From an uncultured Acetatifactor sp. (GTDB lineage Bacteria > Bacillota > Clostridia > Lachnospirales > Lachnospiraceae): a stretch of 64,000 bases of DNA. The DNA lies in assembly GCA_910589035.1 (NCBI GenBank), contig CAJUSI010000039.1, forward strand, positions 62,001 to 126,000. The letters run 5' to 3'. The position numbers were made by a program, and so were the translations under genes. The notes under the pieces were generated by a model that worked only from the letters and a program-made list of their open reading frames with translations, was not told where the DNA came from and searched no databases. Of the stretch, positions 26,418 to 35,828 are shown in pieces; within the stretch, counting starts at the first letter, position 1, and the number at the start of each line of letters is the position of its first letter.

Positions 26418-29400
26418 TCAGCTCATTTCCGTAATCCAGCCGTCCTCTCTGCAAGTGCAAAGCTCTACCCTGGGCTCTCCGTCAATGTCCCTGACCGATA
26501 TCTCCTGCAGACTGCCGTCCTCATACCGGATCCTGACAGCATCCTGGGAAAGCCCTTCCACGTAGGAAAGGCGCTTCCTGCCCCCGTAGGGCTCTATCAC
26601 CGTGATAAACCTGCCGTGGACAGCCCTCTGGCTCACGCCGTAGGTCACCCGGCGCTGTCCCTCCTCACCGGGGAAATTATCCACGCCGATGACGCCTGTA
26701 AGACGCACGGCCCGCAGCCCCGCAAGGTCATATTCCAGGAAGCTCTCCCGGCTGTGGTCCAGCGCGCTGACAGGGATCGCGTCCGGGTACTCCGTTCCCT
26801 CTATCAGAACCCTTCCCCCTTCGTAATCTCTGCCGGTTCCCTTTCCCGGGTCAATATTCTGCTGGTTTCCCCTCAACTCGGAGAGCGGGATTGTCTCACC
26901 GTTTTCCAGTTCCACCCGGGCATTTCCCAGAAACAGGCACTGCCCGGAGTCGTGGGGATAGCGCTGCTCGCTGTACAGCGGTTTGCTGATAAATTCCAGC
27001 TTCAGGGTACGGCTTTCCGGGCGCAGCGCAACGTCCAGCTTTCTGGCCCCCAGAAGCCAGGGATTGGCGCAGAAATGCTCCAGGCAGCTTTCTTCGTCCC
27101 ACAGCCTGAATTCATAGGGATATTTCTGTCCCAGGTCCTCCGCGGCAAGCCCTGTGCACTGTATGGTTTCCGGGGGCCAGGCGGTGTACACGTCCATGTG
27201 CAGGCTGCCGGGTTCGTTATAACGGCTCCGGGTTCCCCGGAGATCCTCACCCTCCCCGTATTTTGCCTCAAAGGAAGCGCGGGTGGCTCCTTTTGCGCGG
27301 TACCAGCGGCAATCGGTGATAAACTGCTCGTCGGATCTGGGCTCCTCCGACTTTTTGCCGGTATGTCCCTCATATTTCAGGAGTTTTTTCTGTCGGGCTG
27401 TTTCCATGTCACCTTCTTCCCCAACCGTCTCGAAAGGGCTTTTCTCCCGGGCTGCTCCTGTACTGCCTTTCTGCTCTGCTGTGTCGGAAGCTCTTTCCTC
27501 CCGGCCGGCTCCTGGGCTGTCCTTTTGCTCTGCTGTCCCCGAGAGGCCTCCCTCCCGGACTGCTTCCGGGACGCCTGTCTCTTCTGCCGCCGCACAGGCT
27601 TCCCCGCCCACAGCCATCAGGCTCCGGAAGCCCTTTATCTGCAGCAGGCTCTCATAGCGGTGCTCCCTCTCTCCCTTCATGGAATCAAATATTACAATAC
27701 AGTCGTCAAGTACCGCCATCACCCTGGTCTGGGTTATAGGCTCCGTCAAATCCGTAATTTCCCCGTAGGGCGCAGCGTCATAGCAGGGCAGGTCACTGGC
27801 GTTGTATTCGCAGCGCTCCTGCAGGCTCTGGCCTCTTTCATAAATCATGCCGCCATAGGGCGGGTATCCCCATCTGGCTGTGGTGCGCACCCCTGCGGCC
27901 TGCAGCTTCTCCCCGCTGTAAAACAGCACCCTCCTGGCATCCGCGGGAATCTGCATCTTGCCGTCCGTCACCACCATGTTCTTGGTATTGGAATTCTGGA
28001 CGTAAAATTTGTACATAAAATGCCCATATCCCCACCAGACATGCTCCGGATTGAAAAAGCTCCTCCCGCCGCGCATGACGGACAGAAGCTCCGTCCGGTC
28101 AAAATGCCCGTGGGCATATCCGTGGGAGCCGTAGCGCAGCACAGCCTGAATCTGCTCTTCCGGGGGACGCCCCTCCTTCCGGCTTCTCAGCATGGCAATG
28201 CCGATATTGTCCGCACAGGCATTTCCGTATTCCGGCATGGCAGCCGCCCGAGGCTGCGGATTTGTGCCTGCCCCATCCTCCATGGCTGCTTCCTGCCCCG
28301 CTAACGCGGACTCGCTGAAACCATGTCCCTGATCCGGCACAGCAGGCTCATTTTGCCCGGATGCCGTGACTTCAGCAGCATTATAGCCATGCGATACAAT
28401 GTTTTCTGCAAGCTCCCCGTGCCCGAACACCGGATCCACGGTATCAAAACGCTGTATAATGGGAATGTAGGCGGGATCCCGGTAATGAGTATACGCCAGG
28501 TCAAAGGTAGAGCCGAAGTGGACACCCTCTATCTTCTTCTCGTCGGAGTCGTTGATGCCAAATAAGACTCCCCTGTAATCCAAAAAGGGAACCACCGCGT
28601 CAAACAAATCCTTGATACAGATATAGTTTTTCCGGATGCCGCCCCATTTCTCATTGTACATCCCGTGGCGGATTTCCCTCTTCTGCCCCCTGTTAATGCT
28701 GTCCACCTCTTTCCCGTAGAACAGGGGAAAATGATAATGAATCAGATTGATGCCGAAGGGCAGCAGGGCATGGGCGGTGTGGAGAAACATGGAGGATACC
28801 CAGATATTGTATCCCACCGAGCATTCATACCACCAGCCGTCGGAAAAAGCGCCGTGGGAAAGCTGCTCGAAGCTTCCGCAGGGCCCGAAAAGGAACCGCT
28901 CCATGCGTTCAAAATCCTGCAGTACCATAGCACAGTAGACCGCCCCGGTCAATTCCGAAAGCGTCCAGTTGGAGATATGCCCGCTGCAGATATGCCTGTC
29001 CAGAATCTCCATATAAATCCGCAGGCACCTCTGAATTCCGGCATGCTCCTCCCGGGACAATACCCCCGCCTCATAAATCATATCGTAAGCCAGGGCCAGA
29101 TGCTGAAAGAAATGCCCCTCCTGCACATAGGACTGGCTGCAGCCCTTCTTCCGCACCGGGTATCCGGTTTCAGGGTCCGCAAATGCCCGGAAAAACCCGG
29201 CAATCTTTTCCGCGTATTCCTTCCTTTTGGTAATGGAATACAGATAGGCGCAGGACATGATAAAATGCTCCTGATAAGTGTCACAGCAATAATCCCTTTC
29301 CCCAAAGGGCACCAGAGACGGCACCTCCCACCCGTCCGCATCCCTGCGGAGCTTCTCAAAGCCCGGCTCAAAGACAGGATTGCTGCGGATATTTTCCGCC

Positions 29401-30335
29401 ACTTCCCGCCATTTTTCCTCTGTATGGTAAATATAGGGATGCCTCAAAGCCCGCAGGGTCTGGAAGGACAGCTCCCGGGCACCGGAAGCGTCCCCCTCCG
29501 GCAGAAAACGCACCGTGGTTTTCTCATGGGCTCCGGGCGGCATATAGTCATGGATGCGGACGGAAATCTCCACCCGGCTGCTGCCATAGGGCTCCAGGCA
29601 CAGGTTCACAGGCTCAATTTCGGCGTACATGGACTCCCATCCTGCCACTGCCTGGGAAACCTTCACGCACTGCCTACGGTTTTGGCAGTTATGTACCGTG
29701 ACGGTATAGCGTATCGTTTCCCCCGTTTCACCGCTTTTTCCGAGAATGCCCGGCTCCAGGGCAATCCTGCTGCCCCGCAGAAGCTCGGCGGAGAGGATTT
29801 CCGCGAAAGGAGCAGAACCCTTTCCTGCAGCCAGACGCTCTCCGGATTGGGCTTCCCCCGCTATTTCTTCACCATATAAGTCCTTCACAAGCCGGACTTC
29901 TTCCGATTGCCCTTCCAAAGTCAAGTTCCCCTCCAGCCGGGCTTCTTCCGGCCGCGCCTCTGCGAATATCACCTCCAGGGAAACCAGTTCCCTCCAGATA
30001 TTCGTCCTCGCCCTCTCTACATCAAAATCCTCCAAAGCAACATCACAGGAATGCACCCCCGCCTCAGCCAGGCAAAAGTCTGTCTCCAGGCTTTCCCCTC
30101 CGGCGAAGCCCGCCCGCACCGTAATCCGCGTATTCTCCTTCCCCGCAGACAGGCACAGGCGCAGGCCGTACCACCCCATCACATCCGCCGCACCGTCATT
30201 TATCACATCAAAGCCATAAGGACGCATCCCCGCCCCTTCCGGCTTCGGAAATACAAATCGGACGCTGCTGCCCGCCCCTCCCGTGTTCTCTTCTTCCCTT
30301 TTCCACTCATGCAATAAATCAATCCTGTTTTTCAT
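26418..30335 (-). CDS. Large heparinase II/III-fold protein (putative polysaccharide lyase) with repeat insertions
   Basis: A 1305-residue protein without signal peptide. An N-terminal beta-rich region (about residues 1-320) is followed by an alpha-helical toroid (about 330-640, with PYIYHTEEKW and SNWTLSELTGA) and the heparinase II/III beta-sandwich signature near 735-755 (YGSHGYAHGHFDRTELL), where His and Tyr residues are catalytic in the family. A third beta-rich part completes it. The family cleaves uronic-acid polymers by elimination; typical members have 600-800 residues, so this one is unusually long. Two low-complexity, in-frame repeat insertions (45-bp units near residues 125-153, 54-bp units near 910-985) interrupt it. 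It is the last gene after GH28 and a second heparinase-like gene. The start at 30335 is preferred over 30359 for its purine-rich upstream site. Confidence 0.75.
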   Translation of the reverse strand: MKNRIDLLHEWKREEENTGGAGSSVRFVFPKPEGAGMRPYGFDVINDGAADVMGWYGLRLCLSAGKENTRITVRAGFAGGESLETDFCLAEAGVHSCDVALEDFDVERARTNIWRELVSLEVIFAEARPEEARLEGNLTLEGQSEEVRLVKDLYGEEIAGEAQSGERLAAGKGSAPFAEILSAELLRGSRIALEPGILGKSGETGETIRYTVTVHNCQNRRQCVKVSQAVAGWESMYAEIEPVNLCLEPYGSSRVEISVRIHDYMPPGAHEKTTVRFLPEGDASGARELSFQTLRALRHPYIYHTEEKWREVAENIRSNPVFEPGFEKLRRDADGWEVPSLVPFGERDYCCDTYQEHFIMSCAYLYSITKRKEYAEKIAGFFRAFADPETGYPVRKKGCSQSYVQEGHFFQHLALAYDMIYEAGVLSREEHAGIQRCLRIYMEILDRHICSGHISNWTLSELTGAVYCAMVLQDFERMERFLFGPCGSFEQLSHGAFSDGWWYECSVGYNIWVSSMFLHTAHALLPFGINLIHYHFPLFYGKEVDSINRGQKREIRHGMYNEKWGGIRKNYICIKDLFDAVVPFLDYRGVLFGINDSDEKKIEGVHFGSTFDLAYTHYRDPAYIPIIQRFDTVDPVFGHGELAENIVSHGYNAAEVTASGQNEPAVPDQGHGFSESALAGQEAAMEDGAGTNPQPRAAAMPEYGNACADNIGIAMLRSRKEGRPPEEQIQAVLRYGSHGYAHGHFDRTELLSVMRGGRSFFNPEHVWWGYGHFMYKFYVQNSNTKNMVVTDGKMQIPADARRVLFYSGEKLQAAGVRTTARWGYPPYGGMIYERGQSLQERCEYNASDLPCYDAAPYGEITDLTEPITQTRVMAVLDDCIVIFDSMKGEREHRYESLLQIKGFRSLMAVGGEACAAAEETGVPEAVREGGLSGTAEQKDSPGAGREERASDTAEQKGSTGAAREKSPFETVGEEGDMETARQKKLLKYEGHTGKKSEEPRSDEQFITDCRWYRAKGATRASFEAKYGEGEDLRGTRSRYNEPGSLHMDVYTAWPPETIQCTGLAAEDLGQKYPYEFRLWDEESCLEHFCANPWLLGARKLDVALRPESRTLKLEFISKPLYSEQRYPHDSGQCLFLGNARVELENGETIPLSELRGNQQNIDPGKGTGRDYEGGRVLIEGTEYPDAIPVSALDHSRESFLEYDLAGLRAVRLTGVIGVDNFPGEEGQRRVTYGVSQRAVHGRFITVIEPYGGRKRLSYVEGLSQDAVRIRYEDGSLQEISVRDIDGEPRVELCTCREDGWITEMS
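27390..27605 (-). repeat. 54-bp in-frame coding minisatellite in the heparinase-like gene
   Basis: The anchor CTCCCGG recurs at 27444, 27498 and 27552, exactly 54 bp apart, and the flanking units are recognisable back to about 27390. The encoded 18-residue unit reads like SDTAEQKGSTGAAREK, with two close copies and one diverged copy. A second, 45-bp duplication in the same gene lies at about 29875-29960 (AGCCGG anchor at 29890 and 29935). Confidence 0.8.
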
Positions 30336-30410
30336 GGAATTACCCCATCCTCTTATCATTATACTGCCAATTCATATCCGCATATACGGCAAAAAAGCTT
30401 TCCCTCACTG

Positions 30411-31853
30411 TCAGCGGCAGATTACTCTATCAGTAAACCCGCCCACCCGGACATTCATCTCCTCCAGGCTCTGTGCCTTCACTCCGTCCCGATAGAAGGA
30501 ATCGATCACCACTTCCCCCACCCGGTTCTCCTCATCATAACCGCAGATGCAGGACGGTTCCTCCCCCGGGCCGGACATCACGGAAATCCGCTCGAAACGC
30601 ACACCCGTAATCAGCCTGCCCGGTGCCGGGTTGTAATCCCTGTTCCACCTGACTTGAATGTCCAGCACCTTCCCATGGGCAAACGGCTCGATGCGGATGT
30701 CCCGGTAGGTCACGCCGCGCACCACATTTTTATCCCCCGCGTTGATGCACATGGCGCCCAGATATCCCGCCTGAAACTCGTGATGCTCCAGAATGTCAAT
30801 ATTTTCAAACAGCACATTCTCTATCGTGTCCCCGTTTTCCTCATGGGCGCCGTGGGTGCCGATCATAAGGGGATGGGCCACATCCGCCCACACGCTTAAG
30901 TTCTTCACCGTAATATTGCGGCTGTCCCCCCGGTTGTCCCAACGGCTCCCATAGATGGCGATACAGTCGTCGGAAGTACGCAGGAATCCCCCGTCCACCG
31001 TAATATTCCGGCAGCTCATCATATCGATTCCGTCACTCCAGCCCTCGCAGCTGAAGGACTTCACATTTCGCAGCTCCACATTCTCGCTGTCCCCCAGATA
31101 CACGGTGTAATGGGGCGGGTTGACGAAAATCAGGTTCTCGGCCTCGATATGGCGGCTATGGCTCACCCTGAGCCCGTTCACCCCGCCGAAGCGGTTGAAA
31201 TCCGCCAGGTACAGCATTCCTCTTCCGAAGATGCGGATGTCCTCCGCATGCTCGCAGACCAGCGCGCCACGCAGAATCGCCCCGCCTTCCAGATACACCT
31301 GCGTGTGGGAAGGCAGATGCCAGAGGCATTCCGTCACATAGTGGACGCCTGCTTCTATGTACACCAGGCGGCCTTCCGGCATGCCGCGCAGCAGTTCGTT
31401 CCTCTCATCTCCCAGGCTCTCTCCCCGGCCCCCGGATCCCCTTATCACCAGGACGTTTTCTCCCTGCTTATCCGGCGCTTCCTCTATTTCACCGGCAAAT
31501 AAATGCAGATTATGGAAGCGTTCCCCGTTGAATTCCACGGACAGGTTTGCGGGTCTGTCCAGCACAAAGCTGACACGTTTGGGTTCTACCTGCGGCTTGA
31601 TTTCCAGGGAAAGAGGCCTTATGTCCGCTTTATAGATACAGTAATAACGGTTTAGTGTAATTTCCACCTCCACGGCTCCCTGGAAATCAAAATATGCCAT
31701 AGACGCCGCCCTTACCTCGTGTCCGTCAACCCTGACCTGATAGCAGGCTGTCTGCTGCCACTCTTCCTCCCCCAGAGGACGCACCCGCACGTTGTAATCC
31801 CGCTGCAGGGCCGCTCCTTCCGGTACAGGATATATGATTACTTTATTTTCCAT
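30411..31853 (-). CDS. GH28-family (polygalacturonase-like) glycoside hydrolase
   Basis: A 480-residue right-handed beta-helix protein. An N-terminal beta-domain (about residues 1-135) precedes the helix. GH28 catalytic landmarks are present in order: SDGIDMMSC (Asp274), TSDDCIAIYG (Asp295, Asp296) and IGTHG (His334), near the usual NTD / DD / GHG positions. The family hydrolyses galacturonan or related uronic-acid linkages by inversion. No signal peptide, so it would act on imported oligosaccharides. AAGGAG lies upstream of the ATG. It is sandwiched between the two heparinase-like genes with gaps of 78 and 75 bases, consistent with one operon. Confidence 0.88.
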   Translation of the reverse strand: MENKVIIYPVPEGAALQRDYNVRVRPLGEEEWQQTACYQVRVDGHEVRAASMAYFDFQGAVEVEITLNRYYCIYKADIRPLSLEIKPQVEPKRVSFVLDRPANLSVEFNGERFHNLHLFAGEIEEAPDKQGENVLVIRGSGGRGESLGDERNELLRGMPEGRLVYIEAGVHYVTECLWHLPSHTQVYLEGGAILRGALVCEHAEDIRIFGRGMLYLADFNRFGGVNGLRVSHSRHIEAENLIFVNPPHYTVYLGDSENVELRNVKSFSCEGWSDGIDMMSCRNITVDGGFLRTSDDCIAIYGSRWDNRGDSRNITVKNLSVWADVAHPLMIGTHGAHEENGDTIENVLFENIDILEHHEFQAGYLGAMCINAGDKNVVRGVTYRDIRIEPFAHGKVLDIQVRWNRDYNPAPGRLITGVRFERISVMSGPGEEPSCICGYDEENRVGEVVIDSFYRDGVKAQSLEEMNVRVGGFTDRVICR

Positions 31854-31931
31854 TTCGTTTATCTCCTTATCTTTTCCGGCTGTCCTTCGGACTCTATGAT
31901 CTCTTCCCGCCGTACTGCTCTCTTTGCCCCT

Positions 31932-34900
31932 TCACCTCTGCCGAATAATTACCGCCCGCACCGCCGCATCCTTTTCTCCCATACCCTCCGCGGTAATGCG
32001 CCACTGGCTTCCATTCCTTTCCGTTATCAAAACAGCGTTAAAATCCGGGCATTCTACCGTCTTTATCCGTCCCGTTTTCTCCCCGGCCTCCAGAATCGTG
32101 ATAAACCCTGCCTTTCTGCCCTCCGCGGAAAAGCTCACGGTCTTCTTCAGCGGCTCGTCCAGATACCCGGCGCAGGCCCTGCGGTTTTCCTCCGTAAAGG
32201 TGTCTCCCTTCTGGGGATATTTCCCCACTGTCACCTCGCCGCTCTCCGGCCAGGCGCGCCACAGGGTGGTTTCCGGCAGATTGTCCAGGATATCGTTGCC
32301 GTTTACCCTCGCCGCGGCATCCCGGAAATGCAGCCGAAGCGTCCCATCCGCTCTCACACTCCGGCAATTCTGGATAAACTGCCCTGCTCCGAAGGGATCC
32401 TCCGAAAAACGCTCCCGGAATGTCCACCCGTCAAACCCGTCCGCGGGCACCTCCTCCGGATAAATCTTCCCGTCAAACCGCCCCATGGGATGATAGAGAC
32501 AGTCAAACCGATGCTCCTGCTGCCCCTCCAGGTAATCCCAGACAATGCAGTACCCATGGAACAAAATCAGCATCCGCCTCTGGAAAACCGGCTCTGAATA
32601 TGTCCCGATAGCCCCCTGTTCCCGGGGCTGCTCCGGCATCAGAATAAACCGCCCTTCTCTGGCGCATTTCTCCTCCGGAAAGACAAGCGGGTATGGCGTC
32701 TGTCCCCCATAGGGCGGGTCAATCCATTCCGTGACGGTCTGGGCGCACACCGCGCTGAAGGTCTCCGACATGGAATCCGTCTCCCTGCCAGCCTCTTTCC
32801 GATGCCTCCTGCCATCCGCAGAATCCTGTAATCCTCCCTGCGCCGATGCTTTCCCGGCATTCACAGTATCCTGTGTTCCTTCCCGCGGCAATGCTTCCGC
32901 AGTACCCCTTCCCTCAAGGTCTCCCACCCTCTCATCCGCCGCGAAATACACGCACCGGCAGGGCGAGGGCTTCTGCATCCTGCCGTCCACCACCGTCATG
33001 TTATGAGCGACGGAGGTCTGCACCCACATTTTAAACAGGAACGAATCATATCCGAACCAGGCATACTCGTTATTATGGAAAGTCTTCCCATCCTTCAAAA
33101 ACGACAGCAGACTCAGCCTGTCATAATGCCCATGGTATCCGCCGTGGCTTCCGAACTTCAGCACCGCCTGAACCGGGCTGCCCCCCTGCAATGCCTTCCC
33201 CTCCGGCTCTCTCCTGCTTCCTCCATTCTCTCCTGCTTCCGGCTCAATTCCGCGCGCCGCCGTCTCCGCGACTTCCTCACGCAGAATCCCAAAACCGGCG
33301 CCGGACAACAGCAGAGAGCCCTTCCCCAGTTCATATGCTTCTGTCTTTTCACCCAAAGGCAGCCTCTCCGATGCTGCCGCTTCCGCCTCCTCCCGCAAAA
33401 GCAGCGTCTCCGGCGCAGCCGCCAGGCTGCCTATCTGCCCATAGAGCGGATCCCCGTACAGATAGTACGCCTTCTGGTACAGCTTCGTCATATCCTGCTC
33501 ATTGCTGTCGTTGACGGACATCATGATCCCCTTGTCCGTCAGCAGCTTCGCCGTACAGTCGAAATAATCCTTCAGACACCTTACAGGCTGGGTAAACGTC
33601 TCAAACCGCCGGAAGCTCATCCCCAGGAAGGGCTTCCCGTCCTCCGCCCAGCTCTCCCGCATGGCCCAGGGAGAATGCAGGATATTCCTGTCAAAGGAAG
33701 CCGGAATTTTCACATCCTTCAGGGAAATCCCGAAATTCTCCGCCCCGTTTGCTATGTCAAGAAACAGCTCCCCGGCAAGCCTCACATACCCGGACGCCTC
33801 CTCGAAGTACATCCCGTCGTCCAAAAATACCGCCGACAAAAGGTCCGTTATGCCGTTATATCCATAGAGGAAACGCTGCACCCATCCGTAATCCTGCAGC
33901 GCCATGGCGCAGAACAGCCCTGCCCCCGCCTCCGCTACCTGGAAATTATTCCCGTCCCCGTCCGTAAGCCTCCATGCGGCGAAGTCCATATAATTCCGAA
34001 GGCACCTTTCCATCTGCCGGTGCTCCTCAGGCGTAAAATGCTCATACAGCAGGTCATAGGAGATTGCCACCTTATGGAAAAACTCCGCCTCCTGCACCCA
34101 TCCTGCATTCTGGGCCCGGCACACCTTGAAATCTCCCCTGGCATACTCCTCTTTGCTTTCCACGAACTGGAAATAAGATATTTTCGTAGTCAAATATCCC
34201 CTCTGCCCGTCCAGGAGCCCCCGCAGATACCCCATGGCCTTATCCAGATAAGCCCCGTTCCCTGTCACCTTCCATGCCACCGCCGCTGGAAATAAATCAT
34301 TCTGGGAATAGCTGGGGTACACATAATCCACCGCCATGGATACCTCCGGCACCTTCCAGTTCTCAGTCCGCTCCACATACTCCTTCCGGAACGCTTCATA
34401 CAGCGCTCCGCTCTCAGAACCGGATTTCTCGCCGGACGCGCTGTCCGCCATGGGCTTCCCGCCGGATGCAGATGCACTATTATCATTAACCGCAGAATTT
34501 CCGCCGGACACAGACGCGACGCCAACCGCAGCGCCCCGATCAGCCATAATCGCCCGGGTACGCCTCTCCCACTGCTCCCCGGTCAGGAACAGGTAAGGAT
34601 GCTTCCTGGATTTTGCAGCATACAGCGTCACCCGCTTCCCCTGTACTCCGTCTCCGTCCGGCACAAAGAGGAACTCGCTCTTCTCCAGTCCTCCCCGGGG
34701 AATGTCCTCCGTCATCCCCAACGTTACCTTATACTCCCGGGTCTCCGCCCCCGCCAGCTCCACATATCTCTCATATTCCGCGGGCAGGCACTCCTTCCCG
34801 TACAGAATCCGGCTCACATTCACAAGCCTCCTGTTCTCCCCTTGATTGGAAAGCAGGAAGGTATACTCCAGTCTGGTGCCGCTCTCCCCTGCCAGGGAAT

Positions 34901-35309
34901 CCCGCAGCACACGCACCTGAAAATCCCCCATATTGCAGGCGCTGATTTCCTTCACAAGCACCGGGCCGCCCCGGAGCACCCTCACGCTGATCCCGTCCAG
35001 ATAGTTCAGAAACGCCCTCACCATCTGCCGGAATTCGAACTGTTCAAAAGGAATGTCCAACCGGTGCATTCCTTTCCCCGCCACTGCCGCGCGCCCCCGG
35101 ATTTCAGGGAAAAACTCCGGCCTGGCGATATGCAGCGGATACAGCGTGACCTCCAGCTCCGTCACATCCTCCCCGTACAGCTCCAGTTCCAGACAGATGC
35201 CCTCCTTTTGCGACACATCCGTCACTTTTTCCAGTGTCACCCGGTATTCCTCCTCCCGGTTTAACTGGCAAAAATTCCTGCTCAATATGATATTTTCCAC
35301 TTCCTTCAT
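31932..35309 (-). CDS. Second large heparinase II/III-fold protein, paralogue of the 26418 gene
   Basis: About 1125 residues, no signal peptide. It shares the layout of the protein ending at 26418: N-terminal beta region, a HPYLFLTGEQWERR start to the helical toroid, and the heparinase II/III signature near residue 720 (FGSHGGYHGHYDRLSLLSFL) followed by KMWVQTSVAHNMTVVDGRMQ. The latter parallels KFYVQNSNTKNMVVTDGKMQ of the paralogue. Hydrophilic low-complexity inserts sit at about residues 260-295 (Ser/Gly/Asn-rich), 650-700 and 792-836; the last holds a 45-bp duplication (ATCCTGT anchors at 32823 and 32868). The start is uncertain: ATG 35309 is favoured with GGAGG 12 bases upstream, but TTG 35351 also has a GGAG. 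It heads the lyase operon and is preceded by a distinctive promoter module. Confidence 0.75.
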   Translation of the reverse strand: MKEVENIILSRNFCQLNREEEYRVTLEKVTDVSQKEGICLELELYGEDVTELEVTLYPLHIARPEFFPEIRGRAAVAGKGMHRLDIPFEQFEFRQMVRAFLNYLDGISVRVLRGGPVLVKEISACNMGDFQVRVLRDSLAGESGTRLEYTFLLSNQGENRRLVNVSRILYGKECLPAEYERYVELAGAETREYKVTLGMTEDIPRGGLEKSEFLFVPDGDGVQGKRVTLYAAKSRKHPYLFLTGEQWERRTRAIMADRGAAVGVASVSGGNSAVNDNSASASGGKPMADSASGEKSGSESGALYEAFRKEYVERTENWKVPEVSMAVDYVYPSYSQNDLFPAAVAWKVTGNGAYLDKAMGYLRGLLDGQRGYLTTKISYFQFVESKEEYARGDFKVCRAQNAGWVQEAEFFHKVAISYDLLYEHFTPEEHRQMERCLRNYMDFAAWRLTDGDGNNFQVAEAGAGLFCAMALQDYGWVQRFLYGYNGITDLLSAVFLDDGMYFEEASGYVRLAGELFLDIANGAENFGISLKDVKIPASFDRNILHSPWAMRESWAEDGKPFLGMSFRRFETFTQPVRCLKDYFDCTAKLLTDKGIMMSVNDSNEQDMTKLYQKAYYLYGDPLYGQIGSLAAAPETLLLREEAEAAASERLPLGEKTEAYELGKGSLLLSGAGFGILREEVAETAARGIEPEAGENGGSRREPEGKALQGGSPVQAVLKFGSHGGYHGHYDRLSLLSFLKDGKTFHNNEYAWFGYDSFLFKMWVQTSVAHNMTVVDGRMQKPSPCRCVYFAADERVGDLEGRGTAEALPREGTQDTVNAGKASAQGGLQDSADGRRHRKEAGRETDSMSETFSAVCAQTVTEWIDPPYGGQTPYPLVFPEEKCAREGRFILMPEQPREQGAIGTYSEPVFQRRMLILFHGYCIVWDYLEGQQEHRFDCLYHPMGRFDGKIYPEEVPADGFDGWTFRERFSEDPFGAGQFIQNCRSVRADGTLRLHFRDAAARVNGNDILDNLPETTLWRAWPESGEVTVGKYPQKGDTFTEENRRACAGYLDEPLKKTVSFSAEGRKAGFITILEAGEKTGRIKTVECPDFNAVLITERNGSQWRITAEGMGEKDAAVRAVIIRQR

Positions 35310-35461
35310 CCTCTTCTTCCATCCTCCGTTTATCCATTTATGGCCTTCCAAAATCTCCAGGCTCCATTACATATCCCCACTGAAATCTCGTTTTTACGGA
35401 TTCCCTGACATTTACAAAAATGCAGTATAGTTTTAACAGATGTCGATACGGTATATACTAT

Positions 35462-35566
35462 ATTATAGAACTTTGATAATAGAATCTGTCCTGGATTCTA
35501 TTATAGAGCTTCCAAACCATGCATTTCAATTACATAAAACGCAATTTACTATCAAATTCTGCAATG
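35462..35566 (-). promoter_or_regulatory. Regulated promoter module (copy A) upstream of the heparinase-like operon
   Basis: Minus strand TTGAAA (35524-35529), 18-base spacer, TATAAT (35500-35505). A 46-bp block overlapping and upstream of the -35 (35521-35566, with TTTGATAGTAAATTGCG and TTATGTAATTGAAATGC) is repeated almost unchanged at 60529-60575 (about 43 of 47 positions). Downstream of the -10 a 38-bp unit with a second TATAAT (35462-35467) and the dyad GATTCTATTATAG / GATAATAGAATC repeats the unit found in the other copy. The conserved block is probably an activator site. The stretch 35570-35685 shows nothing else. Confidence 0.65.
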
Positions 35567-35685
35567 TCTGTTTTTACTTAAGGACACAGCAAAACTGTCA
35601 ATGGAACAGACTCTGGAACGCATCCACCTTTTGGCGTTTTTTTATTCTTCTGTCATCATTCAGAGAATTTTCCTGATATTATGAC

Positions 35686-35729
35686 AAAAAGCCGCAGGCA
35701 CACGGCAGTGTAAACCGCCATGTGCCTGC
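35686..35729 (-). terminator. Intrinsic terminator of the transporter operon
   Basis: Minus strand GCAGGCACA pairs with TGTGCCTGC, with inner GGC/GCC pairing, then GGCTTTTTG. It lies 100 bases after the binding-protein stop at 35829 and separates transport from the lyase operon. Confidence 0.85.
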
Positions 35730-35828
35730 ATTTTCATAGACCGGCAATACCGCTGCCGGTATCCTTCCGGTTTCCGTTCAGGATCCGTTGCCCGCCCGGT
35801 ACATTGCATCCGGCGGTCCTTCTCCTCT

